Positions 44,220 through 53,461 of a DNA stretch of 64,000 bases are shown here, piece after piece (the first letter of the stretch is position 1; the number at the start of each line of letters is the position of its first letter). The translations under genes and the position numbers were made by a program. The DNA comes from an uncultured Pseudomonadota bacterium (GTDB lineage Bacteria; Bdellovibrionota_B; Oligoflexia; Oligoflexales; CAIYRB01). The stretch spans positions 37,623-101,622 of the forward strand of contig CAIYRB010000200.1 of NCBI GenBank assembly GCA_903928445.1. The letters run 5' to 3'. The notes beneath the pieces are model-generated. The model worked only from the letters and a program-made list of their open reading frames with translations, did no database searches and was not told the DNA's origin.

Positions 44220-45647
44220 TTACTGGGTCGATTGCAGCAGCTTGACAAGCCTGTCGATCGTACCACGGTGGCCGCGAACCCGCATCACCGTCCCGGTCTC
44301 GTCATAGGACTCTTGCAGTACGCGCAGGTGACGGCGAATCTCGCCGAGGACCTCGCTGCGGCTGTACGGGACGTGCAGCTCGTCTTCGCTCATGTCGGCT
44401 TCGAAAAAGCGAATGATCTGTTCGCGCAGCGCGGCAACGTCAGCTGGCCTCTGGGCGGAGAGCTGTATGGCATCCGGAAATTCCAGACGTAGGGCGGCGA
44501 GTTCAGCCTCTGCCAAACGGTCGATCTTATTTAGAATTAATTTTGATGCCGCGGTGTCGACGCCGATTTCGCCGAGTACCTCGCGGGTTACCTGAAGCTG
44601 CGAGCGGAAGGTCTTATCCGACGCATCGACGACAAAAAGTAAGAGCGATGCTTCGGCTGCTTCATCCAGGGTTGAGCGGAACGAGGCGACCAAATCGTGC
44701 GGCAGCTTCTTGATAAAGCCGACGGTGTCGCTGATCAGGATGCGCGGCTGGCTCGGCGGATGCATAGCACGGATCGTCGTGTCCAAGGTGGCAAATAATT
44801 TATCTTGGACCAGGACTTCACTGCCGGTGAGGGCTCGCATCAGCGAGGACTTGCCGGCGTTGGTGTAGCCGACCAAGGCGACCCGGGCCTGCTCGGCGCG
44901 TCGCCCGCGTCGCTCCTCCTGGCCGACCTGGATACTGTCAAGCTCGCGAGTGAGCTCGGCGATGCGGTCGCGGATCCGCCGGCGATCCAGTTCATGGGCG
45001 CTCTCGCCGGCGCCTTTCGCGCCGATTCCGCCAGCTTGCCGGTCGGCGCCGCCGCGAGCCTGACGCAGCCGTGGCGCCAGGTATTTCAGCTTAGCGATCT
45101 CGACTTGGAGGCGCGCCTCGCGGGTTTTGGCATGGCGGTGAAAGATCTCGACGATGACGCCGGTACGGTCGAGGACCTCGGCGCCAGTGGCCGACTCGAG
45201 GTTGCGCAGTTGGTTGGGCGTCAGCTCCGAATCAAAGATGACGATGGTCGCCTGGAGGGCTTCGGCGATCGGCTCCAGCTCCGCTTCATATGGGTCTGGC
45301 GGCGTCTCAGCTTCGAGATCCTCGCGAGCTTCCCGCTTGCGCCGACTCTCCGGGACCTGCGAGGCGACGATGCCACTGCCGCCGGTTAGGCGGGCTAGTT
45401 CTTTGAGCTTACCCGCACCGATGACGGTGGCGGTGACGGGGCCTGTGCGCTTTTGTGTCACCGTGGCCGTGACCGTGAAGCCAAGCGTATGGACTAAACG
45501 GCTTAGCTCCGCCAGCGATGCTTGGTGATCTTCATCGCTGACACCGGGGAGTTGCAGGCCAACGAGGACACTGCGTGGCTTGGGTTTGCGGTCTGGTTGG
45601 GTCAAGGGACTCTCTTCTGGCGTGGGGTCCGGCTGAGCGGAGCGCAT
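44220..45647 (-). CDS. hflX: Ribosome-associated GTPase HflX
   Basis: HflX splits stalled 70S ribosomes under stress. The 475-residue protein has the N-terminal nucleotide-binding region (TATVIGAGKLKELARL; VIFDSELTPNQLRNLE), the family motif RHAKTREARLQVEIAKLKY, a glycine-rich linker (GGADRQAGGIGAKGAGE) and the GTPase domain with G1 GYTNAGKSS, G3 DTVGFIKKLPHDLVASFRS, and G4 NKID. The C-terminal stretch VPYSRSEVLGEI is typical. It appears to be a single gene, facing the VapBC pair's end. Confidence 0.95.
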   Translation of the reverse strand: MRSAQPDPTPEESPLTQPDRKPKPRSVLVGLQLPGVSDEDHQASLAELSRLVHTLGFTVTATVTQKRTGPVTATVIGAGKLKELARLTGGSGIVASQVPESRRKREAREDLEAETPPDPYEAELEPIAEALQATIVIFDSELTPNQLRNLESATGAEVLDRTGVIVEIFHRHAKTREARLQVEIAKLKYLAPRLRQARGGADRQAGGIGAKGAGESAHELDRRRIRDRIAELTRELDSIQVGQEERRGRRAEQARVALVGYTNAGKSSLMRALTGSEVLVQDKLFATLDTTIRAMHPPSQPRILISDTVGFIKKLPHDLVASFRSTLDEAAEASLLLFVVDASDKTFRSQLQVTREVLGEIGVDTAASKLILNKIDRLAEAELAALRLEFPDAIQLSAQRPADVAALREQIIRFFEADMSEDELHVPYSRSEVLGEIRRHLRVLQESYDETGTVMRVRGHRGTIDRLVKLLQSTQ

Positions 45648-45769
45648 AGAAGTCGCTTTTACACGGAGTGCGGTCTGGCGACAACCTGGGGCGTTGGTCT
45701 TGGTTACCTTAATTGGGCATGAGGGTCTGGGCCTGGAGGGGGGGCGGCCTCTCTACTGTCTGGTCCAAT

Positions 45770-46150
45770 TCAGGCTCGAATCACGCTGGCCTCTTTGATC
45801 GAGGCGAAGTCGTTGTCCAAGGTCACAAGCTGCGCCCCTTCGCGCAATGCGTGAGCCAAAACCAGGCTATCAGCCATCCCCAATTTATAGGCAATCGATA
45901 GGTCGACGCCATGGAGAGCGATCTCATCGGTGAGATTCAAGATGCCAAAAGTTCTGAGCCAAGCGGCAACTCGAAGGGCCTCGTCGTCAGACACTCGCGC
46001 TGTCACTTTGCGGCAAACTTCAAAAATTACGAGAGCAGGAACCCCGACGATGTGACTCTTGTCCATGTATCGCTGGCAGGTCGTCAGGCGTTTGCCGCGT
46101 GTCAGCCATTCAATCCAGACAGACGAATCGAGGAGAACGCGAGTCTTCAT
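45770..46150 (-). CDS. vapC: PIN-domain toxin, VapC type
   Basis: A 126-residue predicted ribonuclease. Acidic residues of the PIN active site are the Asp in VLLDSSVWIEWL, the Glu in VIFEVCRK, the Asp in GMADSLVLAHAL and the Asp in LVTLDNDF. The gene overlaps the antitoxin stop by four bases, the usual arrangement for coupled expression. The target RNA is unknown. Confidence 0.88.
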   Translation of the reverse strand: MKTRVLLDSSVWIEWLTRGKRLTTCQRYMDKSHIVGVPALVIFEVCRKVTARVSDDEALRVAAWLRTFGILNLTDEIALHGVDLSIAYKLGMADSLVLAHALREGAQLVTLDNDFASIKEASVIRA

Positions 46151-46359
46151 AGCTTTCGATCCTTCTTGTCACGCACTTTGGCTTGGTCCAGTTTACCGGC
46201 AAGGGTCGCTTGCAAATCAGCCCCATCGGGAACAGGAACTAAGTATGCGACCTTGCCCTTGGCGATGACCTCCATACGCGAGCCTGCAGATATTCCGATG
46301 GCCGTCCGAACAGCTTCTGGGATGACGACCTGATATTTGGGAGACACTTTGACTGACAT
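46147..46359 (-). CDS. vapB: AbrB/MazE-type antitoxin of the VapBC pair
   Basis: A 70-residue protein with a swapped-hairpin DNA-binding fold: VSPKYQVVIPEAVRTAIGIS followed by AGSRMEVIAKGKVAYLVPV. The C-terminal helix (LAGKLDQAKVRDKKDRKL) should cover the toxin. AGGAGG lies eight bases before the ATG. An inverted repeat about 30 bases upstream is a candidate autoregulatory site. Confidence 0.88.
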   Translation of the reverse strand: MSVKVSPKYQVVIPEAVRTAIGISAGSRMEVIAKGKVAYLVPVPDGADLQATLAGKLDQAKVRDKKDRKL

Positions 46360-46388
46360 GTAGACCTCCTGGCGACCGCCATTTTCAG

Positions 46389-46426
46389 GTTAAACGTCGT
46401 GATTATCGATGTCAATACCGTTTAAC
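46389..46426. promoter_or_regulatory. Inverted repeat upstream of the antitoxin gene
   Basis: GTTAAACG (46389-46396) and CGTTTAAC (46419-46426) are exact complements with centres 30 bases apart, about three helical turns. This would suit a toxin-antitoxin complex with two DNA-binding units. Confidence 0.5.
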
Positions 46427-46827
46427 TACGCACCTGGCGGCGTCGCTAACGGCACGACGAAGACTGCGCCGCACCGGGGCGCGAAGCCCTGGTAAAGACC
46501 ATTGGGACGTGATCGTTCTGATGAAACTCTAGCGCTGCACAACGTTGAGCCCGGAAAGGTTCGCTACCCCTGCCAATTCCGCCGTCGCGAAAAGTCCCAA
46601 CGCGACCACCGGCGCGACTGTGCCCTCAAGACAAATCTCAGATTGATTTAGAAAGTTCATGCACCATAGCTTGCATCGGATTCTTATAAGCGATTTAAAT
46701 TTAATTTACATTGTATCTATATCTTGTCTAAGTCTTGTTCAAAATAGTGGTTGCACGGCTCGGCCCCCTCGGGCTATTAGTTTCCCTCCGAACTATGTGC
46801 TCTGACACGTGTTATTGGGGGGTTACA
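46427..46827. other. Intergenic stretch before the cytochrome gene
   Basis: No gene is convincing. The first half is GC-rich and the last 150 bases are AT-rich (TTTAAATTTAATTTAC near 46694), which probably holds the promoter of the cytochrome gene. An upstream extension of the cytochrome frame to 46735 carries no signal. Confidence 0.5.
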
Positions 46828-49635
46828 ATGAGACATCGCGTTCATAGTAGGGCTAGGGTTGGTCGGCTGCTGGGATTGCTAGCCGCCGTGTTGTTAGGCT
46901 CTTCGGGGGCGGCTGCTGCGACACGGGTGACGCCCTTCGCATTGCGCGTCGATATGGCTAGGGCTGATGCCCTGTCGCTGAGTCGCGAGCCCAAGGCTGA
47001 TACGGTCCAGGATCTGGTCGCGCCGGCAGAGCGTGGTTCGGATCTCAAGATCACGGCGCGCGCTAAGCAGCTTGGCGGTACCTTTGACTCGCTGCAGATC
47101 GAAGTGTACGTGGAGAACCTGCAGACTTATCCCATCGACCAGGTGGTCGTGCAATTCGACGCAGCCAGCGGCGCCGCTGGGATCTTTGATTTCACCATCG
47201 ACGCTTATAGCAAAGAGGCGCTCCCCCCGCCTTACGTCCTTAACGTCGGTCGGATCACTGGCAACGGTATCAAGCGCCTCATCTTGGGTACGAAAAAGAG
47301 CCTCGCTCCGACGCTTACCGGAACGATATCCTTCGCGCCTAGCAGTGGATTCGGTCAGACCACCACTAACCTTTTAGTCAGTCCGCTTAACGATGAACTT
47401 TGGGCCGTAAGTACTGACACCGCCGAGGTCGTCGTCTTTGCTCTGCCCGGAAAACAAGAAATCGCCCGCATTCCCGTCGGTGCTCGCCCATCTGGCGTGG
47501 CGCTGCAGCAAGAGCGCGACTGGGTTGTCGTCGCGTCAGCTGGTAGCAACACCGTGGCGATCATCGACCGCAAAACCAAGGCGGTTCTCAACACGCTCGG
47601 CCAAGGCGATGTCTACGGTCGCGAGCTGCGCGACGTCATGGCCTCGCAGAAGTCCCCGACGATCTATGTGTCCAGCTACGTCGAAGGCAGTCTCAGCAAA
47701 ATTGACCTGGATCAGAACGCTCAGGTGCTCGCCTCAGCGACGGTGGAGATTGGCGCTCGCCCGAGTGGTATGAGCATCACTGCCGATGAAAGTTACCTCT
47801 ATGTTGCCCATTACTTGCCGCGCGGCGATATCCAGCACAACGAAGGCTGGCTCAGTCTGGTCAATCTGGCGACCTTTGCCAAGGAACGCGAGACGATTCT
47901 CGAAGATCTGTTTAATCCTGGTAATCCGCGCCTGCAATGTCTGGCCGACTTTTACAATAATTACCTGCCAGCCAAACTGATTTACGGCCAATTGAACGCC
48001 AGGGATTTCAGCTTGGAAGGGGTGTCCAGCCAGTTATCCGGCGTGTTTCTTGATCCCTCAGGGCAGACCGCCTGGGTGCCAGGTACCCGTATCACCGGTG
48101 CGCTGGTCGTCCTCGAGCGCGGCGCCAATGCCGACAAGTCGCTGACGCGTTTTGGTGGCTTACAGCCAGCACAGCTCTCGGCGCCACTGTTATTCCCATT
48201 TGATGCCAGCAGTAAGTCTCAGCTCAAAGAGTACTACACCCGCGACGTTGAGATGGCGATTCCGACGCTTAAAGGCATCGTCACCTGCATGCGGCATCCC
48301 ATCGAGATTGAATTCATCGATCGGGCCCTGCAAAACTACGACAAAGAGCAAAGCAACCCATTCCTAGCCTACGGCATTCCCCATGCAGGGCTTACTGGCT
48401 TGGGCTTGGTCAATACCATTACATTTAGTAAGGGCGGCCGCAAAGCGTTCTTGCTCAGCCACACGTCGGACGAGATTGCCATCTACGATGGCGTCACAAT
48501 GAACCCGGCGTCGCAGTTGCACATGCAGCTTTCTGGCGATAACCCCAAGGGCATGACTCTGACCCCGGACGGTAAGAAGGCATACGTACTCTACGAAAAC
48601 TCGCCATTTATCTCCGAGCTGGATACTTCGGCCTATGCTGCCGATGATGCGGCCCAATTGCCTCAGCCCTACGAGATTCCTTATTATTACCTGCCGACAT
48701 CGAAAAATCTGGTGCAGCTCGGTGGGGTCGTTGGGCTGCCTTTGATCCGCAACATCGAACAGGTGCCCCTTAAGCCGCAGATCGAGGAAGTCGCGCAGAT
48801 CTCGCTGGTCGCGAAAGATCCCTTGCCGGCGCCGGTGCGTCGCGGCAAGATCCTCTTTCAATCGGCAAACCCAGAAAAATACACGGTCTCAGCCAATCGC
48901 CTTGGTGCTTGCGCCTCATGTCACCCAAACGGCGGTAACGACGGCTCAAGCTGGGTGACGATGGAAGGTCCACGGCGCACCATGTCGCTACGGGGCGGGC
49001 TGGCCGATCGCGGTTGGCTGCATATCAGCGCAACTCATGCGAATGCCAAAGAGTTTGCCGAGACCATCGTGCCGGAGAGACTAGGCGGTACGTTGACCCC
49101 AGACGATCAAGACGCCATGGTCATGTACCTCAACTACGGGATCCCAAAACTGCAAAATCCTCGGGTTGACCTCGTCAGAGCGAAGCACGGCGGCGAATTA
49201 TTCCAACAAAAATGTGCTGGCTGCCACGCTGGACCAGCCTACACCAGCGGCGTCACAGCAGCAGGTGAGCCGCGCCTGTTTAATATCGGTACGGGTTCGG
49301 TGGATCACTCGGTGGCTTCTGGTCGGTTTTCTAATCGGCTGATCGGACTGGCCGATGCAAAATCGGAGCAGATCGCCACGACCTTGAAGGGCGACCGCGA
49401 CCTGGGTCCTGGCGATGAAATCCAAAAGATCCTTGATTATCGCCAGCGTCCCGTGCGGAAGTTTGGTCAGTTGAAGGCGCCGAGTTTGGTCGGGGTTTTT
49501 GATAACGCCGTGTTCTTTCACGATGCTTCGGTGGATAACCTGAAGGACGCGATCAGCCGCATCAATAGCCTGCTGCACTTGAATCTGAGCGACAGCGATG
49601 TTGGTGATCTGGAGCAGTTCTTGAGAACTCTATAA
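46828..49635 (+). CDS. Beta-propeller plus dihaem cytochrome c (CCP/MauG-like) protein
   Basis: A 935-residue exported protein. The signal peptide (RLLGLLAAVLLGSSGAAAA) fits the periplasm. Residues about 180-610 show YncE-like propeller repeats (DELWAVSTDTAEVVVFALPG; VVVASAGSNTVAIIDRKTKA; ESYLYVAHYLPRGD; KAFLLSHTSDEIAIYDG; KAYVLYENSPFISELD). Two haem sites follow, CASCH at 695-699 and CAGCH at 796-800, in a module like the MauG/cytochrome c peroxidase family, ending KAPSLVGVFDNAVFFHDASV. The ATG at 46828 has GGGGGG five bases upstream. A peroxidase or oxidase for a bound substrate is likely; which one is unknown. Confidence 0.82.
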   Translation: MRHRVHSRARVGRLLGLLAAVLLGSSGAAAATRVTPFALRVDMARADALSLSREPKADTVQDLVAPAERGSDLKITARAKQLGGTFDSLQIEVYVENLQTYPIDQVVVQFDAASGAAGIFDFTIDAYSKEALPPPYVLNVGRITGNGIKRLILGTKKSLAPTLTGTISFAPSSGFGQTTTNLLVSPLNDELWAVSTDTAEVVVFALPGKQEIARIPVGARPSGVALQQERDWVVVASAGSNTVAIIDRKTKAVLNTLGQGDVYGRELRDVMASQKSPTIYVSSYVEGSLSKIDLDQNAQVLASATVEIGARPSGMSITADESYLYVAHYLPRGDIQHNEGWLSLVNLATFAKERETILEDLFNPGNPRLQCLADFYNNYLPAKLIYGQLNARDFSLEGVSSQLSGVFLDPSGQTAWVPGTRITGALVVLERGANADKSLTRFGGLQPAQLSAPLLFPFDASSKSQLKEYYTRDVEMAIPTLKGIVTCMRHPIEIEFIDRALQNYDKEQSNPFLAYGIPHAGLTGLGLVNTITFSKGGRKAFLLSHTSDEIAIYDGVTMNPASQLHMQLSGDNPKGMTLTPDGKKAYVLYENSPFISELDTSAYAADDAAQLPQPYEIPYYYLPTSKNLVQLGGVVGLPLIRNIEQVPLKPQIEEVAQISLVAKDPLPAPVRRGKILFQSANPEKYTVSANRLGACASCHPNGGNDGSSWVTMEGPRRTMSLRGGLADRGWLHISATHANAKEFAETIVPERLGGTLTPDDQDAMVMYLNYGIPKLQNPRVDLVRAKHGGELFQQKCAGCHAGPAYTSGVTAAGEPRLFNIGTGSVDHSVASGRFSNRLIGLADAKSEQIATTLKGDRDLGPGDEIQKILDYRQRPVRKFGQLKAPSLVGVFDNAVFFHDASVDNLKDAISRINSLLHLNLSDSDVGDLEQFLRTL

Positions 49636-49708
49636 ACCGTATACTTTTGATACCAAGGCTGCTGCTGCTGAGCAGGTGGTGATCAGTGCTGCAGTCGATG
49701 GTATTAGT

Positions 49709-50617
49709 CTATGCTCCAATTGAAACTGGGGGATGGGCAACTCCATGGTTAGTCGCCGCTGCGCCGGAATGTGCCTCAACCTTTTGAGTAAATTCAACAA
49801 TCATCCGACTGACGTCTCCCGGATGCTCCAAAAATGGGCAATGGCCGAAATGCTCAGGTTCCTTGATGCTGGCATGAGCCGGTAAATGCTGCAGATAAAA
49901 ATCGCGATGTTGCGGCAGCATCAGCTTGTCGGCGCGGCCCCAGATAAGTTCTACAGGCATCCGCATCTGTGTAAGCATCTCTGGACTAAGCCCTTGGTCG
50001 GGCCTTAAGCCGCCTAAGATCCCCCGCGTGGTTGTCGAAGCGAATATCTTTTTAACGATAAAGGCAAGCAAGGGGGTATACCACGGTGGGTTGGCATATA
50101 CTCTGCGGAGAAAGCGATTGGCTGCTGGAAGGTCGTCCAAGGCAAATCGCGAGAGAAATCCATCGATCTGTGCAGCGCCTATCGGCGCGCCGGCTGGCGA
50201 GCAAAGAATAAGCCCTGCCACCATCTCCGGATAGCGCCGGGAAAATTCGACGGCGCAGGCGCCTCCCATCGAGTTGCCAAAGACTATGGCCGGTTCATTC
50301 AGTGCCGCGAAGGCTGCGGTACAGGCCGTATCAAATACAGGCTCATAGCCAGATCCGGTGCGCAGGGGATCGCTGAGTCCGTGGCCGGGTAGGTCAATGG
50401 CCTGAACTCGGCGTGAATGCTTTGCCAAACGCAGCATGAGACTAGCGTAAGACGAGGCGCTGGCACCGATACCATGAAACAGCAAGATTGGCGGCAATCG
50501 GCCCGATCCGGCGATTTGGTACAAGTGTTGCCGACCTTGATCTAGATCGCAGTAATGGCTTGAGAACCCGGCACGGCGCAGCAATTTCTGCTGCAGTGAT
50601 TCAAGGAATCGAATCAT
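49709..50617 (-). CDS. Alpha/beta hydrolase, probable esterase of the Baeyer-Villiger operon
   Basis: A 302-residue hydrolase with oxyanion region LLFHGIGASASSYASL, the nucleophile Ser in FGNSMGGAC, the acid in WGRADKLMLP and the His in EHFGHCPFLEHP. It lies 18 bases after the FAD monooxygenase gene and is the last gene of a three-gene operon, so hydrolysis of the ester or lactone made by that enzyme is the natural reading. Confidence 0.85.
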   Translation of the reverse strand: MIRFLESLQQKLLRRAGFSSHYCDLDQGRQHLYQIAGSGRLPPILLFHGIGASASSYASLMLRLAKHSRRVQAIDLPGHGLSDPLRTGSGYEPVFDTACTAAFAALNEPAIVFGNSMGGACAVEFSRRYPEMVAGLILCSPAGAPIGAAQIDGFLSRFALDDLPAANRFLRRVYANPPWYTPLLAFIVKKIFASTTTRGILGGLRPDQGLSPEMLTQMRMPVELIWGRADKLMLPQHRDFYLQHLPAHASIKEPEHFGHCPFLEHPGDVSRMIVEFTQKVEAHSGAAATNHGVAHPPVSIGA

Positions 50618-50635
50618 TTGCCAGCTCCTTCGTGT

Positions 50636-52168
50636 TTAGGCGCTTTTGCTGATGTCTCGAGTCGCCATGATAGGTTGGTCTTGATCTTGTTTGGCTTCAC
50701 TGGCCAGAGGCTCCTGGTAATAGTTGGCGAGATCAAATTGGCGCAACATGTTGCTAAAGGCGATGGTCGACTTTGGCCATAAAGTGGTGATCTTGCCACT
50801 TGCTGTCTGATACCAGCTGACACATCCGCCCTGCGTCCAAACCATGCCTTGCAAATTCGCTTGCAGCTCGGTGTTAAAATCCTCTTGCCGTTGCGGATGG
50901 ACGTCCACGAATTTCAATTGACGCTTGGTAGCCTTTTTAATCGCATCGACGATGTAACGAACTTGCGACTCGATCATGAGGACCATCGATGTGTGGCCTA
51001 GTCCTGTATTCGGTCCGACGATAAAAAATAAATTTGGGAATCCAGCTACCGTCGTCCCCCGGTAGGCCTCAGCCCCATTGGCATCCCAAACGTCGGCCAG
51101 GAGTTGACCATGCCTACCGCTTATTGGGAACGGCGATGCGGCTTCGGAGGCTTGAAACCCCGTCGCACAAATAAGGGTATCGATCACGTGCTCCTTGCCA
51201 TCTTTCGTGACGATACCCTTTGCCGTGATATGCGAAATCGGCGCGGTCACGAGGTCGACGTTGTCACGCGAAACGCCAGCGTAAAACTCATCAGACAACA
51301 GGATGCGCTTGCAACCTGGGGCGTAATCTGGCGTTAATTTTGCCCGGAGCTCTGGGTCTTTGACCTTGTGCTCCAAGTACTTTAGGAAAACTCCTTTAGA
51401 AAAATTCATAAATTTGGGGTATCGAAGCCCTAGTCCAAAGATTTCGTTACGCCAAAAAATAGAGAGTCGGATCCCGCGTTCCCAAAACGGAATGTACTTT
51501 TTCAACCATTGTTGCGTTGGCGTAAAGGCGAAATCCTGCTTCGGTAGAATCCAGGCAGCACTGCGCTGGAACAAATGCAGTTTACCAACCTTTGCGGCAA
51601 TGGACGGTACGATTTGAATGGCGCTGGCGCCGGTACCAATCACCGCTACGCGTTTACCTTCCAGTGCAACCGAGTGGTTCCATGCAGCTGAATGAAAAAG
51701 GTCCCCGGAAAAATCCTGGATTCCGGGAATGTTTGGGTAGGATGGGCGGCTTAGGCCGCCAGTTCCGGAGATGAGGAACCTAGCCTTATAGCTTTGACCA
51801 TCATCGGTGCGAACAGTCCACTTGCCTGCGACTTCGTCGAAAGTTGCCTCTATAACGCTGCTTTTAAAGCGAATATGCGGGAGCAGGTCGTGTTTTTTCG
51901 CACAATCTTTGATATAGGCCAAAATCTCGGCCTGCGGCGAAAACATGCGCGACCAGGTGAGATTGGGCTCAAAAGAAAACGAATAAAGGTGAGATGCAAC
52001 GTCGCATGCGGCACCAGGATAGTGATTGTCGCGCCAAGTCCCACCGACATCGGTGCCGCGTTCGAGAATAGTAAAATTGGTAATGCCAGCTTTCTTAAGT
52101 TTGATCCCCATGCCTATTCCGGCAAATCCGGTCCCGATGACGATGACATCATGGTTCGACTGGTTCAT
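50636..52168 (-). CDS. FAD/NADPH-dependent Baeyer-Villiger-type monooxygenase
   Basis: A 510-residue flavoprotein that would convert ketones to esters. FAD site: VIVIGTGFAGIGMGIKLKKA; second Rossmann site for NADPH: KRVAVIGTGASAIQIVPSI. The Baeyer-Villiger-like fingerprint F-x-G-x3-H-x3-W is present as FSGDLFHSAAW. GGTWRDNHYPGAACDV is typical of the family. The ATG at 52168 has AGAAGG before it; the 15-residue extension lacks sequence support. It is preceded by an SDR gene and followed by an esterase gene, an alcohol-ketone-ester route. Confidence 0.9.
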   Translation of the reverse strand: MNQSNHDVIVIGTGFAGIGMGIKLKKAGITNFTILERGTDVGGTWRDNHYPGAACDVASHLYSFSFEPNLTWSRMFSPQAEILAYIKDCAKKHDLLPHIRFKSSVIEATFDEVAGKWTVRTDDGQSYKARFLISGTGGLSRPSYPNIPGIQDFSGDLFHSAAWNHSVALEGKRVAVIGTGASAIQIVPSIAAKVGKLHLFQRSAAWILPKQDFAFTPTQQWLKKYIPFWERGIRLSIFWRNEIFGLGLRYPKFMNFSKGVFLKYLEHKVKDPELRAKLTPDYAPGCKRILLSDEFYAGVSRDNVDLVTAPISHITAKGIVTKDGKEHVIDTLICATGFQASEAASPFPISGRHGQLLADVWDANGAEAYRGTTVAGFPNLFFIVGPNTGLGHTSMVLMIESQVRYIVDAIKKATKRQLKFVDVHPQRQEDFNTELQANLQGMVWTQGGCVSWYQTASGKITTLWPKSTIAFSNMLRQFDLANYYQEPLASEAKQDQDQPIMATRDISKSA

Positions 52169-52237
52169 AAGATGGCCTTCTTCTTTTGGTGCTAGGACAG
52201 ATTTTCTCGCCAATTAATCATGTAATTTCATCCGAAT

Positions 52238-53113
52238 TCAAGCAGCTTTGTTTGGGCCTTCTGGCATTGCCTTATGGACCGCTAGTGCCCGACGGTCAAC
52301 GATGCGTTGGAAAGCAATAAGCAGCCGCTGGATGCCGCGCGGAGCGAAACGTTGCAGTAAATCCAGGACGATCGCATCAGGTCCGATAAGAATACGCGGG
52401 TTACCAGAGGCCATGCCAGCGATGATCTTTGCGGCAGCTTGATCCGGACTGGTGCGTGCCATGGATTTAAAATCTTTGGCAAGCGCAGAAGGATCCACAT
52501 GACCATGACTCGCGCTTATATGACGCCCGTTGCTGACGATTCCCGTGTCTATTCCACCTGGATGGACACAGCTCACTTTGATGGGCGTATGTGCGAGTTC
52601 AAGTCGTAGCGATTCCGTGTAACCACGAACAGCGAACTTACTGGCGACGTAAGCCGACTGTGAGGCCATCGGGATCAGGCCAAAAAGACTAGAGACGTTG
52701 ACAATGTGGGCCTTGGTTCGCGTACGCAACTGGGGCATAAATGCATTACATCCGTGAATGACGCCCCAGAAATTGATGCCAAATAGCCACTCCATGTTCG
52801 ACTTAGGCATCTCCTCAGCCATCTGCGACAAGGAAACGCCGGCATTATTAATGATGATGTCAGCACCGCCTAGTCGAGTCTCTACCAGTCGAGCGAACCG
52901 TTCCATCTCAACCTGACTGCTGACATCGACGCGTTCGGATACTATCTTTACGTTAGCCGATTTGATTAATTGAACGGTCTCAGCAAGGCCATCGGATGAG
53001 ATGTCACACAGCGCTAGGTTTGCTCCTTCTGAGGAAAATCGCAGCGCCAACGCTCGGCCGATTCCGGAGCCAGCCCCGGTGATGACAACGTTCTTTCCGG
53101 CAAATGAAGTCAT
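52238..53113 (-). CDS. Short-chain dehydrogenase/reductase
   Basis: A 291-residue SDR with the cofactor loop VVITGAGSGIGRALAL, Asp-rich acid after strand 2 (ALCDISSD), the NNAG motif in INNAGVSLS, and the catalytic Ser/Tyr/Lys in VNVSSLFGLI and AYVASKFAV. GGAGG lies eight bases before the ATG at 53113. It is the first gene of the operon and probably oxidises a secondary alcohol to the ketone used by the monooxygenase. Confidence 0.92.
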   Translation of the reverse strand: MTSFAGKNVVITGAGSGIGRALALRFSSEGANLALCDISSDGLAETVQLIKSANVKIVSERVDVSSQVEMERFARLVETRLGGADIIINNAGVSLSQMAEEMPKSNMEWLFGINFWGVIHGCNAFMPQLRTRTKAHIVNVSSLFGLIPMASQSAYVASKFAVRGYTESLRLELAHTPIKVSCVHPGGIDTGIVSNGRHISASHGHVDPSALAKDFKSMARTSPDQAAAKIIAGMASGNPRILIGPDAIVLDLLQRFAPRGIQRLLIAFQRIVDRRALAVHKAMPEGPNKAA

Positions 53114-53461
53114 AGCGTTAGCCTCCAAAATTCGCGATCCGATTGAGCCTATAAGTCCGGCATAATCTGTTTACCTATCGGTTTTTTAAAAAAAAACTTT
53201 AGATGCTGCTTTCGGTCATAGGTAAGTGGTTGTTGCCGTGATGCGAGCCGTTGATTTGGCGAGGCCTTGAATCTTTCCTGAGCGGCCTGAGCTGGGGCCC
53301 TAAACGATTAATTTGCCAAAAGTTGTTTAAAAACGAAGATGTAACTATCTGTTAATTTTGCACTAATTAAAAAGTCTTAATATTTAGTAAAAATATTCCG
53401 ATGAATGTAGCGGTGCCTGATTAACGCGTCTCGAACGCATCGGAACAGGAGAGCAGAAGTC
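53114..53461. other. Divergent promoter region of the Baeyer-Villiger operon and PF10118 gene
   Basis: No gene. The right part is AT-rich and contains a perfect inverted repeat (AATATTT at 53379-53385, AAATATT at 53391-53397). I could not assign a -10/-35 pair with confidence. Confidence 0.5.
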
